Made by a program: the position numbers and the translations under genes. DNA of 64,000 bases from positions 806,001 to 870,000 of the forward strand of contig CAWJLY010000001.1 of assembly GCA_963843805.1 (NCBI GenBank). The letters are read 5' to 3'. The DNA comes from Ideonella_A sp963843805 (GTDB taxonomy: Bacteria > Pseudomonadota > Gammaproteobacteria > Burkholderiales > Burkholderiaceae_C). The notes beneath the pieces are model-generated. The model had not been told where the DNA came from. It did no database searches and was given only the letters and a program-made list of their open reading frames with translations. Positions within the stretch are counted from its first letter, which is position 1. Each line of letters begins with the position of its first letter. Positions 47,359 through 57,485 of the stretch are shown here, piece by piece.

Positions 47359-50300
47359 ATGAAATTCATGCGCGCGCTGATCACCAACCACCCACTGGCC
47401 AATATCGGCTTCGTGGTGGTTTTGCTGCTGGGGCTGTTCAGCTACCTGTCGATGCCCCGCGAGCAGGACCCGGAGATCAATTTCAACTGGGTCAGCGTGA
47501 CGGCGATCCTGCCGGGGGCGAGTGCCGAAGAGGTCGAGCGGCTGATCACCAACCCACTCGAGAATGCGATCAAGGGTGTGTCCGACGTGCGCTTCGTGGT
47601 TTCGAACTCGCGCGAGAACGTGGTCAGCATGCTGGTTCGCTTCCGCGAGATCGGCGAGCGCACCTTCGACAAACGCATGACCGACCTGCGCCGCGAGATC
47701 CAGGCCAAGGCGGCGAGCGAACTGCCGCGTGAGGCCAAGGAGCCGCTGATCATCGAGATCACCACCAGCAACGGCTTTCCGACCGCCTCGCTGATGCTGC
47801 TCGGCCAGGCCGATGACGAAAGCCTGCGTCTGAATGGACGCCGCATCAAGGACGACCTGGAGCGCCTGAGCGGGGTCGATACGGTGTTTGCATCCGGCTT
47901 GCGCGACCCGGAAATCCTGGTCAGCTCCCGACCCGCAGGCGCTGGCCAGCCGCGGCCTGCTGAGCTCGGATGTTGCCGACAGCCTGGCCGCCTGGTGGCG
48001 CGACACCTCCGGCGGCACCCTTCGCACGCAGGGCGGCAGCTGGTCGATCAGTGTGAAGGGCGTGGCGACCGACCCGACCGTGCTCGAGAGTCTGCCGATC
48101 ACCTCGACGCTGCGGGCCGGTGTCTCGGCCCGCCTCGGCGAAGTGGCCCGCATCGAACGTTCGCGCGCCCCGGCCACGCAATACGCGTCGGCCGACGGCC
48201 GGTTCGCCGTCTCGCTCGCGGTGACCAAGAAGTCCGGCACCAATACGCTCGATCTGGTCGACCGTCTGAAGCAATATATCGACAGCCAGAATCAGGTGCT
48301 GCGGGCAAGCGGCCTGCAGCTGCTGCTCAGCGACGACCAGACGGTGCCGACGCGCGATGCGATCGGCGTGATGCAGACCAACGCGCTGGTCGGCATCGTT
48401 CTGGTGCTGGCGGTGTGCTGGCTGTTTCTCGGCGGCCGGATCGGCCTGCTGGTGGCGCTGGGCATTCCGTTTTCGCTGTTCGGCACCTTCGCGATCCTCA
48501 ACGCGCTGGGCAGCACCGTCAATGTCTCGGTGCTGCTCGGCGTGGTGATCGCGCTGGGCATGCTGGTCGACGATGCGGTGGTGGTCGTCGAGGCGATCTA
48601 CTACCGGATGCAGCGTGGTGAACAGGCGCTCGAGGCCAGCCTGGCGGCGATCGCCGAGGTGTGGAAGCCGGTGCTGGCATCGGTGGCGACCACGATGGCC
48701 GCCTTTCTGCCGCTGATGCTGCTGCCCGGCATCGTCGGCAAGTTCATGTTCATCATCCCGTTTGTCGTCACGCTGGCGTTGTTGATCTCGCTGCTCGAGG
48801 CATTCTGGATGATGCCGGTACATGTCGGCGCGATCGGCCTGCGCTTCGATCCGGCGTCGCGCGCTGCAGGCCTGGCGCGAGCGCTTCAACCGCGGCATCC
48901 GGCTGCGTTACGGACTGAGTCTGGCCTACGTGCTGCGGCGGCCGAAACGCTTTGCGATGCTCGGCGCCGCGTCGGTGGCGGTGGCGGTGGCTTTGCTCGC
49001 CACCGGGCTGATCCGGGTGCAGTTCTTCGCCTTCGATCCGATCCGCGCGTTCTATGTCAACGTCGACATGCCGCAGACCGCGGCACTCGAAGACACCCTG
49101 GCTGAGACGCAGCGCGTCGAGCAGGCGGTTCGCAAGCAGCTGCGCGGCATCGGGGTCGACGGCGAAGCGCGCGCCGTCAGCACCACCGCAGGCCTGAAAT
49201 TCACCGAAACCGAGCCGGTGTACGGTGATTTGTATGGCCAGGTATTCGTGTCGCTGAATCCGCGCACCGACGACTCGCGCACCGTGACCGAGGTGGTCGA
49301 GGACATGCGGCAGTCGATCGAGGCGCTGCCCGGCCCGGGGCGCAAGAGCTTTACCGTCTTGTCGGGCGGCCCGCCGGCCGGCAAGGCGATCAGCGTGAAG
49401 GTGCGCGGCGATGAGTTCGAGCAGATCCAGCGCGCGGCCGATGCGCTGAAACGCATCGTTGCCGAGATTCCCGGCTCGAAGGACGTGCAGGACGACAACC
49501 TGCCCGGCCGCGCCCAATTCGAGCTGCGGCTCGACCACGATGCGGTTCGCGATGCCGGTCTGAGTGCCGCGCAGGTGGCCCGCCTGGTGCGGCTGGCCGT
49601 CGATGGCGAGGTGGTGGCCTTCACGCGCGACGGCGGCGACAAGATCGAGTTGCGGGTGCGCTCGGCCGAGGCCTTGCGGCGTGCCGACAACCTGCGCGTG
49701 GATCCGGCCAGCCTGCTCGACGAGCCGATCGCGTTGCCGAACGGCCAGACCACGCGACTCGGCACGCTGGTCGATGCCGAGGCAATGCCCGGACGCGGCT
49801 TCATCCGCCACTACAACCTGCGCCGCACCATCACCGTCGAAGCCAACCTCGACAAGGAAGTGACCGATACCAAGGTGGCCAACGACGCCGTCAAGGCCGG
49901 CTGGGAACGGATCCGCACCGCACACCCGGGCATCGACCTCGACTTCTCCGGCGAGCTCGAAGACATCGAGGAAAGCCTGGCCGCGATGCAGAGTCTGTTC
50001 ATGATGGGCTTCGGCCTGATCTATCTGATCCTGGCGGCGCAGTTCAAGAGTTATTGGCAACCGATGATGATCCTGATCACGGTGCCGCTGGCGTTCACCG
50101 GCGTGGCCTACGGCCTGGCGATCTCGAACAACCCGTTGTCGCTGTACACCTTGTACGGCGTGATTGCGCTGACCGGCATCGCGGTCAATTCGGCCATCGT
50201 GCTGATCGACGCCGCCAACGACCGTCGCGACCGCGGCATGAGCACCATCCATGCCCTCCTGCAGGCCGCGCGTCGGCGTGTGGTGCCGATCTTGATCACC

Positions 50301-50573
50301 ACCACGACGACCATCGGCGGGTTGTTCTCGCTCGCCTTCGGGCTCGGCGGCAACAGCCTGTTGTGGGGACCGGTGGCGGCCAGTATCGTCTGGGGTCTGG
50401 CATTCTCGACCGTGCTGACGCTGTTTGTCGTGCCGCTGCTGTATCTGGCCTTCATGCGGCGACCATCCGAGCGTCCGCACAAACCGCGTCGCTGGTGGGC
50501 GCCTTGGCGACCGCGGCAATCGGCAGCCGCAGCGGCTCTACCGTTCATATCAATGACAGGAGACATCCGATGA
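47359..50573 (+). CDS. RND-family efflux transporter, inner-membrane subunit (two frameshifts)
   Basis: A large RND (HAE1-type) proton-coupled exporter of about 1070 residues. The first helix is in NHPLANIGFVVVLLLGLFSYLSM, followed by the periplasmic porter domain, the transmembrane block with the proton-relay acidic pair in LGMLVDDAVVVVEAIYYRM, a second porter domain and the final helices (LYGVIALTGIAVNSAIVLIDAAND). Frame breaks near 47935 (LVSS to DPQALASRG) and 48868 (DPASR to LQAWRERFNRG) each fit one extra base. The stop overlaps the ATG of the next gene. No outer-membrane factor gene lies nearby, so it probably borrows a shared TolC-type channel. Confidence 0.92.
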
Positions 50574-51310
50574 TCGAAAAACACCTCGATATCCCGACCG
50601 CCGACGGCGCGATGAACAGCTTCATCGTCCATCCCGAGGAAGACGGGCCGTTTCCGGTGGTGCTGTTCTACATGGATGCACCGGGCAAACGCGAAGAGCT
50701 GCACGACATGGCGCGACGCCTCGCCAGCGTCGGCTATTACGTCGTGTTGCCCAACCTGTATTACCGCAGATCGCGGGATTTCCAGCTGAAAGACCGCACC
50801 GAGCCGTCGCTGGCCGAAATGTTTGCGCTGATGGACTCGCTCGACGCGGCAACCACCGACTGCGACACGCTGGCCATGTTTGCCTTCATCGACGGCGAAC
50901 CCGAAGCGGACGCCAACCGGATCGGCGCGGTCGGCTACTGCATGAGTGGCCCGTTCGTGATGTGGGCCGCGGCGGCCTACCCTGAGCGGTTGCGCTGCAT
51001 TGCATCGATCCACGGTGCGCGGATGGTGACTGGCCAGCCCGATTCGCCGCACAAGATGGCGCCGAAGATCCGCTGCGAAAGCTATTTTGCGTGCGCCGAG
51101 TTCGACAAATGGGCCGAGCGGCCCGACATGCTGACCCTGCAGTCGGCACTCGAAGCCGGCAAAACGCCTTACCGGCTGGAATGGTACCCGGGGGCCGAAC
51201 ACGGCTTCGTCTTCCCGCAGCGCGCCGGCGTCTACAAGCGTGAATCGGCCGAGCGGCACTGGGAGCGGTTGTTCAGCCTGTTCGAGCGGAATTTGCGGCA
51301 AGGGGTCTGA
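50570..51310 (+). CDS. Dienelactone hydrolase family protein
   Basis: An intact protein of 246 residues with the DLH alpha/beta fold. The nucleophilic cysteine is in GAVGYCMSGPFVMWAAA and the catalytic His in WYPGAEHGFVFPQRAGVY. The N-terminal strand block VVLFYMDAPGKREELHDMARRLASVGYYVVLPNLYY is typical. Its ATG overlaps the RND transporter stop, so it is likely the last gene of the pump operon. It may hydrolyse a lactone or an ester-type pump substrate; that link is inference. Confidence 0.92.
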   Translation: MIEKHLDIPTADGAMNSFIVHPEEDGPFPVVLFYMDAPGKREELHDMARRLASVGYYVVLPNLYYRRSRDFQLKDRTEPSLAEMFALMDSLDAATTDCDTLAMFAFIDGEPEADANRIGAVGYCMSGPFVMWAAAAYPERLRCIASIHGARMVTGQPDSPHKMAPKIRCESYFACAEFDKWAERPDMLTLQSALEAGKTPYRLEWYPGAEHGFVFPQRAGVYKRESAERHWERLFSLFERNLRQGV

Positions 51311-51383
51311 TCGATTGCTGCATCCCAGCCCGGCTCGAAACCGATCACCCGTCGCAGCATGATGCCTGCAACCTGAGAACCAC

Positions 51384-52137
51384 ATGTCCAGCCAGATCCG
51401 ACTCGTCAAATCCTGGATCGATGCAGCGCAGCGTGTGGTGGTGCTGACCGGCGCCGGCATTTCAACCGAATCCGGCATCCCGGATTTTCGCGGCCCGAAG
51501 GGCGTCTGGACCAGCAACCCGACGGCGGAAAAACAATCGACCTTGCAGCACTACCTGGCCGATCCGCAGGTGCGCCAGGCGGCGTGGCAAAGCAGGCTGA
51601 ACCATCCGGCGTGGCTCGCCGGGCCGAACAGCGGGCATCGCGCCATCCACCAGCTTGAACAGCGCGGCAAGCTGCACGCGCTGATCACGCAGAATATCGA
51701 CGGCCTGCACCAACAGGCCGGGCATGCCGACGATCGGGTGATCGAGGTACACGGCACCATGCGTCGCGTGATGTGCTGGGATTGCGGCCGACGGCTGCCG
51801 ATGCCCGAGGTGCTGGAGCGGGTGCGCGCCGGCGAGCCCGACCCGCATTGCCTCGACTGCGGCGGCATCCTGAAAAGCGACACCATCTCGTTCGGCCAGG
51901 CAATGGTGCCCGAGGTGATCGAAGCAGCGTTTGCCGCAGCCGCCGAAGCCGACCTGCTTGCTGGCCATCGGCAGCACGCTGCAGGTCTATCCGGTGGCCT
52001 CGGTGGTGCCGCTGGCCAAACAGGCGGGCGCGCGGGTCGTGATCATCAACAACCAGGCCACACAGATGGATGGGCTGGCCGACGCGGTGTTGCGCGATGC
52101 CATCGGGACCGTGTTGCCGCGCATCTGTGGACTCTGA
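51384..52137 (+). CDS. Sir2-family NAD-dependent protein deacylase (one frameshift)
   Basis: A sirtuin of about 250 residues that removes acyl groups from lysines using NAD. The NAD-binding VLTGAGISTESGIPDFRG, TQNIDGLHQQAG, the catalytic His in VIEVHGTMRRVMC and the zinc cysteines (CWDC and CLDC) are present. After residue 191 one surplus T near 51958 shifts the frame, and the conserved DLLLAIGSTLQVYPVASVVPLA continues in the other frame to 52137. It is well within the family length. Role probably regulation of acyl-CoA enzymes, in keeping with the island's metabolism; this is inference. Confidence 0.94.
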
Positions 52138-52283
52138 ACGCTGACCACAATCGGCCGAGCAACGAAGCCGGCGGTCACTTGCACATTACCCTGTGCGCCG
52201 CGCTGCATGGTGGGTCTGCGCGCTGTTTACAACGGCCTCGCGCTTGGGCAAACTGAATCACCTCATTTCGAACGGAGGCGAAC

Positions 52284-53106
52284 ATGGGCGAACAAGCCAT
52301 CCGGGCACCCGTGGGCCGCGAGGCCGTCAACCGACGTGACGACGTCGTGCATGGTGCAGCGCCTGCTGCTGGCCCGGGGCTTCGTGTCGCTCGGCGACGC
52401 CGACGGCAACTGTCGCAGCCCGACCATCGACGCGATCACCGCCTACCAGGCCGATTTTCTTCGCAAACCCGACGGCATCGTCGACCCCGGCGGCCGCACC
52501 TGGCGCAATCTGGCGGCGGCCTACACCGGCGACGATCCGGCGATGGCCGAGCTCGATGGCTCCAGACTCACCCGGCCGATGCCCAGGCCCGATGCGGGCT
52601 CGATCAACGTCGGGCTCGAATGCGCCGGCAACGACTACATGTTGCACACGCTCGGTGCCCCGTGTGACAGCGGCTTTACAACGCTGTGCCAGCCGCCGAC
52701 CCAACCGCGGCTGCGCCGCAACCTGGTCACCGACACGGTGGGTCCGTTTCGCGTCACCGGCCTGGTGCCGGCAGTGTTGAGCCTGAAGGCGGTGATGAAC
52801 GACATCCGCAACGAACAGCCGGCCGTCTACCGCGCGCTGGGCTCGGCGGGCATGCTGTGCTGCCGGCTGGTGCGCGGCTCGAACACCTCGATTTCCAGCC
52901 ACTCGTGGGGCACCGCGATCGACCTGACGATCAACGGCGTGCTCGACGTCTACGGCAACGACACGGTGCAATACGGCCTGACGCTGATCGCGCCGATCTT
53001 CAACCGCCACGGCTGGTTCTGGGGCGCCACCTTCCGCAAGGAGGACGGCATGCACTTCGAATGCAGCCGCGACCTGATCGAGCGCTGCGCGCGGGAGCTG
53101 GCCTGA
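52284..53106 (+). CDS. Peptidoglycan-binding domain / M15-type peptidase (one frameshift)
   Basis: A protein of about 274 residues. The N-terminal part resembles a peptidoglycan-binding repeat (VGREAVNRRDDV, then VQRLLLARGFVSLGDADGNC and IVDPGGRTWRNLA). The C-terminal part carries the M15-type metal motif SSHSWGTAIDLTINGVLD with a late His in GMHFECS. This is the arrangement of endolysin-like L-alanyl-D-glutamate or D-Ala-D-Ala peptidases. GGAGG at 52275-52279 precedes the ATG. One surplus base near 52345 splits the frame. No signal peptide is evident, so how it reaches the wall is unclear; a phage-derived lysin is possible. Confidence 0.78.
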
Positions 53107-53216
53107 GCCGTCGGCCGCCCGGCCGGCCGTCGCGCAGGCCGCTCAGGGCGCTCAGGGCGCTCAACACCGTTTCGCGTCGGCAGTTTCCGGCGTAGAGTTC
53201 GGCGACGGAGGTGAGC

Positions 53217-54116
53217 ATGGGCAGAGTTTCTCGCACGGTAACCTGCATCGCAGCCTTGTGCGTTGTGATGATGGCGGCGCCGGCGCATGCCGCGGAACCC
53301 GCGATCACGATTGCATCCGGTGCCGGCAGCTTCACTTTCGTCGACGCCAAGGGCGACCCGCAGCGGCCGATGACGGTCTACACCTATCTGCCGAAGGGTT
53401 TGCCGGCGAACGAGGCGCGCATCGTGTTTGTGATGCATGGACATGGCAAGAATGCGCCGGGCTACCGTGACCGCTGGGGTGTGCAGGCCGACAAGCACAA
53501 GTTCATGGTCATTGCGCCACTGTTCGACGCCAAGCGTTGGCATGACGGCGACTACGCCTACCCGATGGTGATGCGCAAGAGCGGCAAACCCACCGACCCC
53601 GAGAAGTGGTCATTCAGCGTCGTCGAGCACCTTTTCGATGCCGTCAAGGGCGCCACGGGCAACCACAGCGAACGCTACTTGATTTATGGTCATTCCGAAG
53701 GCGGTCAGTTCGTGCATCGGCTGGTCCTGCTGTTGCCGGATGCTCGCTATGCACGTGCCGTGGCGGCCAACCCCGGCTGGTACACGATGCCCCGTTTCGA
53801 TGTCGCCTATCCCTACGGACTCGGCGCGTCGCCGGCGACGGACGCGACGCTGACGAGGAGCCTGCAGCGCGACGTCGTACTGATGCTGGGGCAGCGCGAC
53901 ATCGACCCGAACCATCCCGATCTTCGCAAGAGCGCAGAGGCCGAATTGCAGGGCAGCACACGCCTGGAGCGTGGGCATCAATTCTTCAAGCTGGCAGAGC
54001 AGCGCGCGGCGGCATTGAAGGCCGACTTCCATTGGAAGATGCAGCACGTGCCGAACGGCGATCACAGCGACGGCTCGATGGCACCCGCCGCGGCCGCCGC
54101 GCTGATGGCACGATGA
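53217..54116 (+). CDS. Exported alpha/beta hydrolase
   Basis: An intact protein of 299 residues with a signal peptide (TVTCIAALCVVMMAAPAHAAEP). The nucleophile elbow is in YLIYGHSEGGQFVHRLVLLLP, the opening strand IVFVMHGHGKNAPGYRDRWGVQ gives the oxyanion region, and a late HVPNGDHSDGS supplies the expected His. A near-perfect GGAGGTGA precedes the ATG at 53217. It looks like a secreted polyester or ester hydrolase of the PHB-depolymerase-like group; substrate unknown. Confidence 0.85.
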   Translation: MGRVSRTVTCIAALCVVMMAAPAHAAEPAITIASGAGSFTFVDAKGDPQRPMTVYTYLPKGLPANEARIVFVMHGHGKNAPGYRDRWGVQADKHKFMVIAPLFDAKRWHDGDYAYPMVMRKSGKPTDPEKWSFSVVEHLFDAVKGATGNHSERYLIYGHSEGGQFVHRLVLLLPDARYARAVAANPGWYTMPRFDVAYPYGLGASPATDATLTRSLQRDVVLMLGQRDIDPNHPDLRKSAEAELQGSTRLERGHQFFKLAEQRAAALKADFHWKMQHVPNGDHSDGSMAPAAAAALMAR

Positions 54117-54369
54117 TGGGCACGCCGGACCGCGGCCGCCGCGCCTTGCTCGAGGTCGCGTCGGCGCCGCGATCGGCGAAGGGAATGGCGACAGGAGACG
54201 TGGCAGTCTCGGGCGTGGCGGATCAGAACCTCGGCGTCCTCGGCTCGCAGTCGACCCGCTTCGTGGCTGAAGAACAGGTATCCGGTGCGCAGCTCGCCGT
54301 CTCACAACATGCCGTGCGCCGAATGGCTGACCGGCAACCGCTTGGCCGAATTGCTCTGAGGAGCACGTG

Positions 54370-55299
54370 ATGTTCCCGTCGGTACTCGGTCTGTTCGGCA
54401 ACTGCGTCGGCAGCGGTTGCCGGCGAGCGTTCGCGTCCTGTTCGGTGTTGGTGCCGATTGCCATCGCCACGGCCACCGGCAACGCCTGCGCCAAGCTGGT
54501 CGAAGAGCAGATCAGCTTGCCGGTGCAAGTGGTCAATGGCGCGGGCAAACAGGTCCGGCACGCCATCGTCGTCACGCTGTTTCGGGACGACGCGGCGAAG
54601 AAACCGTATCCCGTGCTGTTGCTCAACCACGGACGCTCGGTGAGTGCCGCAGAGCGGCAGGCCCTGGGCCGTGTGCGCTTGTCCGTCGCTGCGCGCTGGC
54701 TGACGGAGTTCGGCTTTCTGGTCGCGGTGCCGACGCGGCTGGGCTACGGCGTCACCGGCGGCGATGATGTCGAAGACTCTGGCGCCTGCGATCGCAAGAA
54801 CTACCCGCCCGCATTCCAGGCTGCGGCTGCGCAGACGCTCGAAGTGCTGAAGGTGTTGCGCGAGCGTCGCGATGTTGCCCAGGACCGGGCGGTGGTGATG
54901 GGACAGTCGTTCGGCGGCACGACTGCCATCACCTTGGCATCGCTGCAGCCGGCCGCCGTGCAGGCCGCCATCAACTTTGCCGGCGGCGGGGGTGGCAATC
55001 CCCAAACGCATGCGCAGGACCCGTGCTCACAGCTTGCCCTCGAGCGGCTGTTTCGCGACTATGGCAAGACCTCGCGCATGCCAACGCTGTGGATCTACAG
55101 CGAAAACGACATGTACTTCGGCCCGACGTTGCCGAAAACCTGGTTCGCAGCGTTTCAGGCCTCGGGCGGCGTCGGCGAGTATGTGCTGTTCCCGCCGCTC
55201 GGTGACAACGGTCACCTGCTGTTTTCGCGCGCTCCCGAGCAGTGGCAGCCCCGTGTGCAGCAGTTCTTGCAGTCGCTGGGCTATTCCAGGCGGCCGTGA
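54370..55299 (+). CDS. Exported or anchored alpha/beta hydrolase (dienelactone-hydrolase-like)
   Basis: An intact protein of 309 residues with an N-terminal hydrophobic segment (SCSVLVPIAIATATGNACA). The nucleophile is in VVMGQSFGGTTAITLASLQP, and the His region is PPLGDNGHLLFSRAPEQWQ. The strand YPVLLLNHGRSVSAAERQAL supplies the oxyanion loop. The start may be ATG at 54370 or GTG at 54367; GGAG lies upstream. A 253-base interval with no supported gene separates it from the previous hydrolase. Substrate unknown. Confidence 0.85.
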   Translation: MFPSVLGLFGNCVGSGCRRAFASCSVLVPIAIATATGNACAKLVEEQISLPVQVVNGAGKQVRHAIVVTLFRDDAAKKPYPVLLLNHGRSVSAAERQALGRVRLSVAARWLTEFGFLVAVPTRLGYGVTGGDDVEDSGACDRKNYPPAFQAAAAQTLEVLKVLRERRDVAQDRAVVMGQSFGGTTAITLASLQPAAVQAAINFAGGGGGNPQTHAQDPCSQLALERLFRDYGKTSRMPTLWIYSENDMYFGPTLPKTWFAAFQASGGVGEYVLFPPLGDNGHLLFSRAPEQWQPRVQQFLQSLGYSRRP

Positions 55300-55436
55300 C
55301 GCTCACGCCGCGCCGGACGCTGGCGGCAGCGTTGGAGCATGGCCGACGAGGACGCTGGCAGCAATGGACGCGGGTTACTGACAAGTCCACAAGTCGGGGC
55401 TGACTTTGCGCGCGAAGTCTTGTAACCTGCTGCCCC

Positions 55437-57485
55437 ATGCAACCTGCCGAACTTGGACGCTATCGCCTTGTCGGCGTGCTCGGTCGGGGCGGAATGGGCG
55501 TGGTCTACGAAGGCTATGACCCGCAGATCGAGCGCCCGGTGGCGATCAAGACGATCGCGCTGGACGCGCTGAACGAGCAGGAAAAGGCCATGTTCGAGGC
55601 CCGTTTCCAGGCCGAGATGCGTTCCGCCGGACGGCTGCAGCATCACAACATCGCGGCGCTCTACGACACCGGGCGAGACGATGGGACGGCCTACATCGTC
55701 ATGGAGCTCGTGACGGGGCAGGACCTCAAACGGCGCCTGGCTGCGGGGGAGTCTTTCGGCATCGAGCAGGCTGTCGACATCACGGTGCAGTTGCTGTCCG
55801 CCCTCGAGTTCGCACACCGGCGCCAGGTCATCCACCGAGACGTCAAGCCGGCCAACGTGATGCTGCAAAGCGACGGCGTGGTCAAGCTTTGCGATTTTGG
55901 CGTGGCCCGGCTTGCCGATGACGACGCGACTCGCACGCAAGGCATGGTGGTCGGCTCGTTGCGGTATGCCTCGCCGGAGCAGATTTCCGGCCAGCCCATC
56001 GACGCCCGCACCGACATCTTCTCGGCCGGCGTGCTGCTGTACGAATTGCTCACCGGAAAACTGCCATTCAAGGGGCAATCGGACGTCGAGATCCTGCACC
56101 GGATCGCCACCACTCAGGCGCCTCCTGCGCGGTCGATCAATCCCGCCATACCGATCGAGATTGACGGTGCCGTGAACCGGGCAATGGCCCGGAACCCCGA
56201 CGAGCGCTTCGCGACCGCGGCCGAGTTTGCGCGTGCGCTGGGCGCCTCGTCGGTCACGTCCATCGAAGTGATGCCTTCGCCGCGACCGGTGCCGAACAAG
56301 GTCACGGCGAATGCCAGACCCGCAGGAACGCGTGGGCGCTGGCTCACCGCGCTGGGTGGGGCGGGCGTGATACTGGGCATTGGCGCCTGGACCCTGCTGC
56401 GACCGGCAACATCGGAGGTGGCCGGGCTGGCACCCGCAGCATCGGCGTCAGGCGTCGTTCAGGCCTTGAACTCGGTGCCCGTGGCAGCGGCTGCTTCGGA
56501 GCCGCCACCCAAGCCGGAAGAGTCGAGCGCCAGCATGCCGCGCGCGGTGCCTGCCGTTGAACCCAAGCGCGCACCTGCCTCTGCCTCTGCCCCTGCGCAT
56601 CTACCTGTACCGACACCGGCACCTGCTGCGCCTGCACCTGCTCCTGCTGCTGCACCTGCACCTGCACCTGCTCCTGCTCCTGCTCCTGCAACACTCGCCG
56701 GGCGCCCGGCCGACGGCGAGTGGTTGGCCAGACTATCCTGCGGTGCCAGCCACACGCCAGGCCATACCGGGGCGGGGTCGGAAGCATTCGTCGGCAACCT
56801 GATCTTGACCGTGGCAGGCAAGAACATCAGTTGGCTACGCAACGGGAAAAACGTCAACGAATCGGGTAGTGGGACGTTTGATGGCCGGGGACGATTCAAG
56901 GTCGACGGCAGCGGCACCCAAACCGCCTCGACATCCACCAACTGGCGTCTGCAGGCCCAAGGCGAGTACCTGGCCCAGCCGAAGCGCATCGAAGCAACGG
57001 TGCAGTTGCTTCGCCCGGCCGACGGCTTTGTGAGCCGCAACTGCACGCTCATCGCCGAACGGCCGGGCCGGAGCGCCGCTGGCGGCGGCCCGTCGGCAGC
57101 TGCCAGACTGTCCGCTGGCGCGGCGGCCATCGACATGAACGGCGAGTTATCGTGCGGTTCACTCCTCAATGCGCAAGCCGACGCCAAGCGGCCAGAAGCA
57201 TTCACTGCAGCGGTCAAGCTTCGGCTTGGCGGCAGCAAGATCAGTTGGGTCCGGGAGTCCAAGACCACCATCGAGACGGCGAGCGGGCTGGTCGATGCGA
57301 GTGGCCGATTCACGGCGTCCGGGGAGGGGCACAACAAGGACGACCCCGATCGCAATCCATGGCGCGTCGGTGCCAAGGGCCAGATCGATGTCAACGACGG
57401 CAGCTTGCTGGCCCGGGTTCAAGTCTCGCGCGCCAATGACGGGACGCTCGCGCGTACGTGCCAGCTATCGGCACGGCGCCCTTGA
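55437..57485 (+). CDS. Membrane Ser/Thr protein kinase with duplicated C-terminal extracytoplasmic domain
   Basis: An intact Hanks-type kinase of 682 residues. Catalytic marks are the glycine loop GRGGMG (16-21), Lys38 in VAIK, the HRD with Asp135, DFG with Asp153, and SPEQ in the activation region. A helix at about 301-320 crosses the membrane. A Pro/Ala-rich linker (about 345-425) then leads to two homologous domains of about 115 residues (426-541 and 567-682). Each opens with LSCG, has a central SW-R-x-x-K-x-x-x-E...DGRGRF core and ends with a C-x-L-x-A-x-R-P motif, so each probably has a disulfide. Ligand unknown; the kinase probably reports envelope state. Confidence 0.92.
   Translation: MQPAELGRYRLVGVLGRGGMGVVYEGYDPQIERPVAIKTIALDALNEQEKAMFEARFQAEMRSAGRLQHHNIAALYDTGRDDGTAYIVMELVTGQDLKRRLAAGESFGIEQAVDITVQLLSALEFAHRRQVIHRDVKPANVMLQSDGVVKLCDFGVARLADDDATRTQGMVVGSLRYASPEQISGQPIDARTDIFSAGVLLYELLTGKLPFKGQSDVEILHRIATTQAPPARSINPAIPIEIDGAVNRAMARNPDERFATAAEFARALGASSVTSIEVMPSPRPVPNKVTANARPAGTRGRWLTALGGAGVILGIGAWTLLRPATSEVAGLAPAASASGVVQALNSVPVAAAASEPPPKPEESSASMPRAVPAVEPKRAPASASAPAHLPVPTPAPAAPAPAPAAAPAPAPAPAPAPATLAGRPADGEWLARLSCGASHTPGHTGAGSEAFVGNLILTVAGKNISWLRNGKNVNESGSGTFDGRGRFKVDGSGTQTASTSTNWRLQAQGEYLAQPKRIEATVQLLRPADGFVSRNCTLIAERPGRSAAGGGPSAAARLSAGAAAIDMNGELSCGSLLNAQADAKRPEAFTAAVKLRLGGSKISWVRESKTTIETASGLVDASGRFTASGEGHNKDDPDRNPWRVGAKGQIDVNDGSLLARVQVSRANDGTLARTCQLSARRP
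56625..56692 (+). repeat. CCTGCA/CCTGCT low-complexity tract (Pro-Ala linker)
   Basis: About eleven hexamer-like units of CCTGCA or CCTGCT encode the Pro-Ala linker of the Ser/Thr kinase. The repeat is in frame, so slippage would change linker length between the membrane helix and the sensor domains without breaking the gene. Confidence 0.75.
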
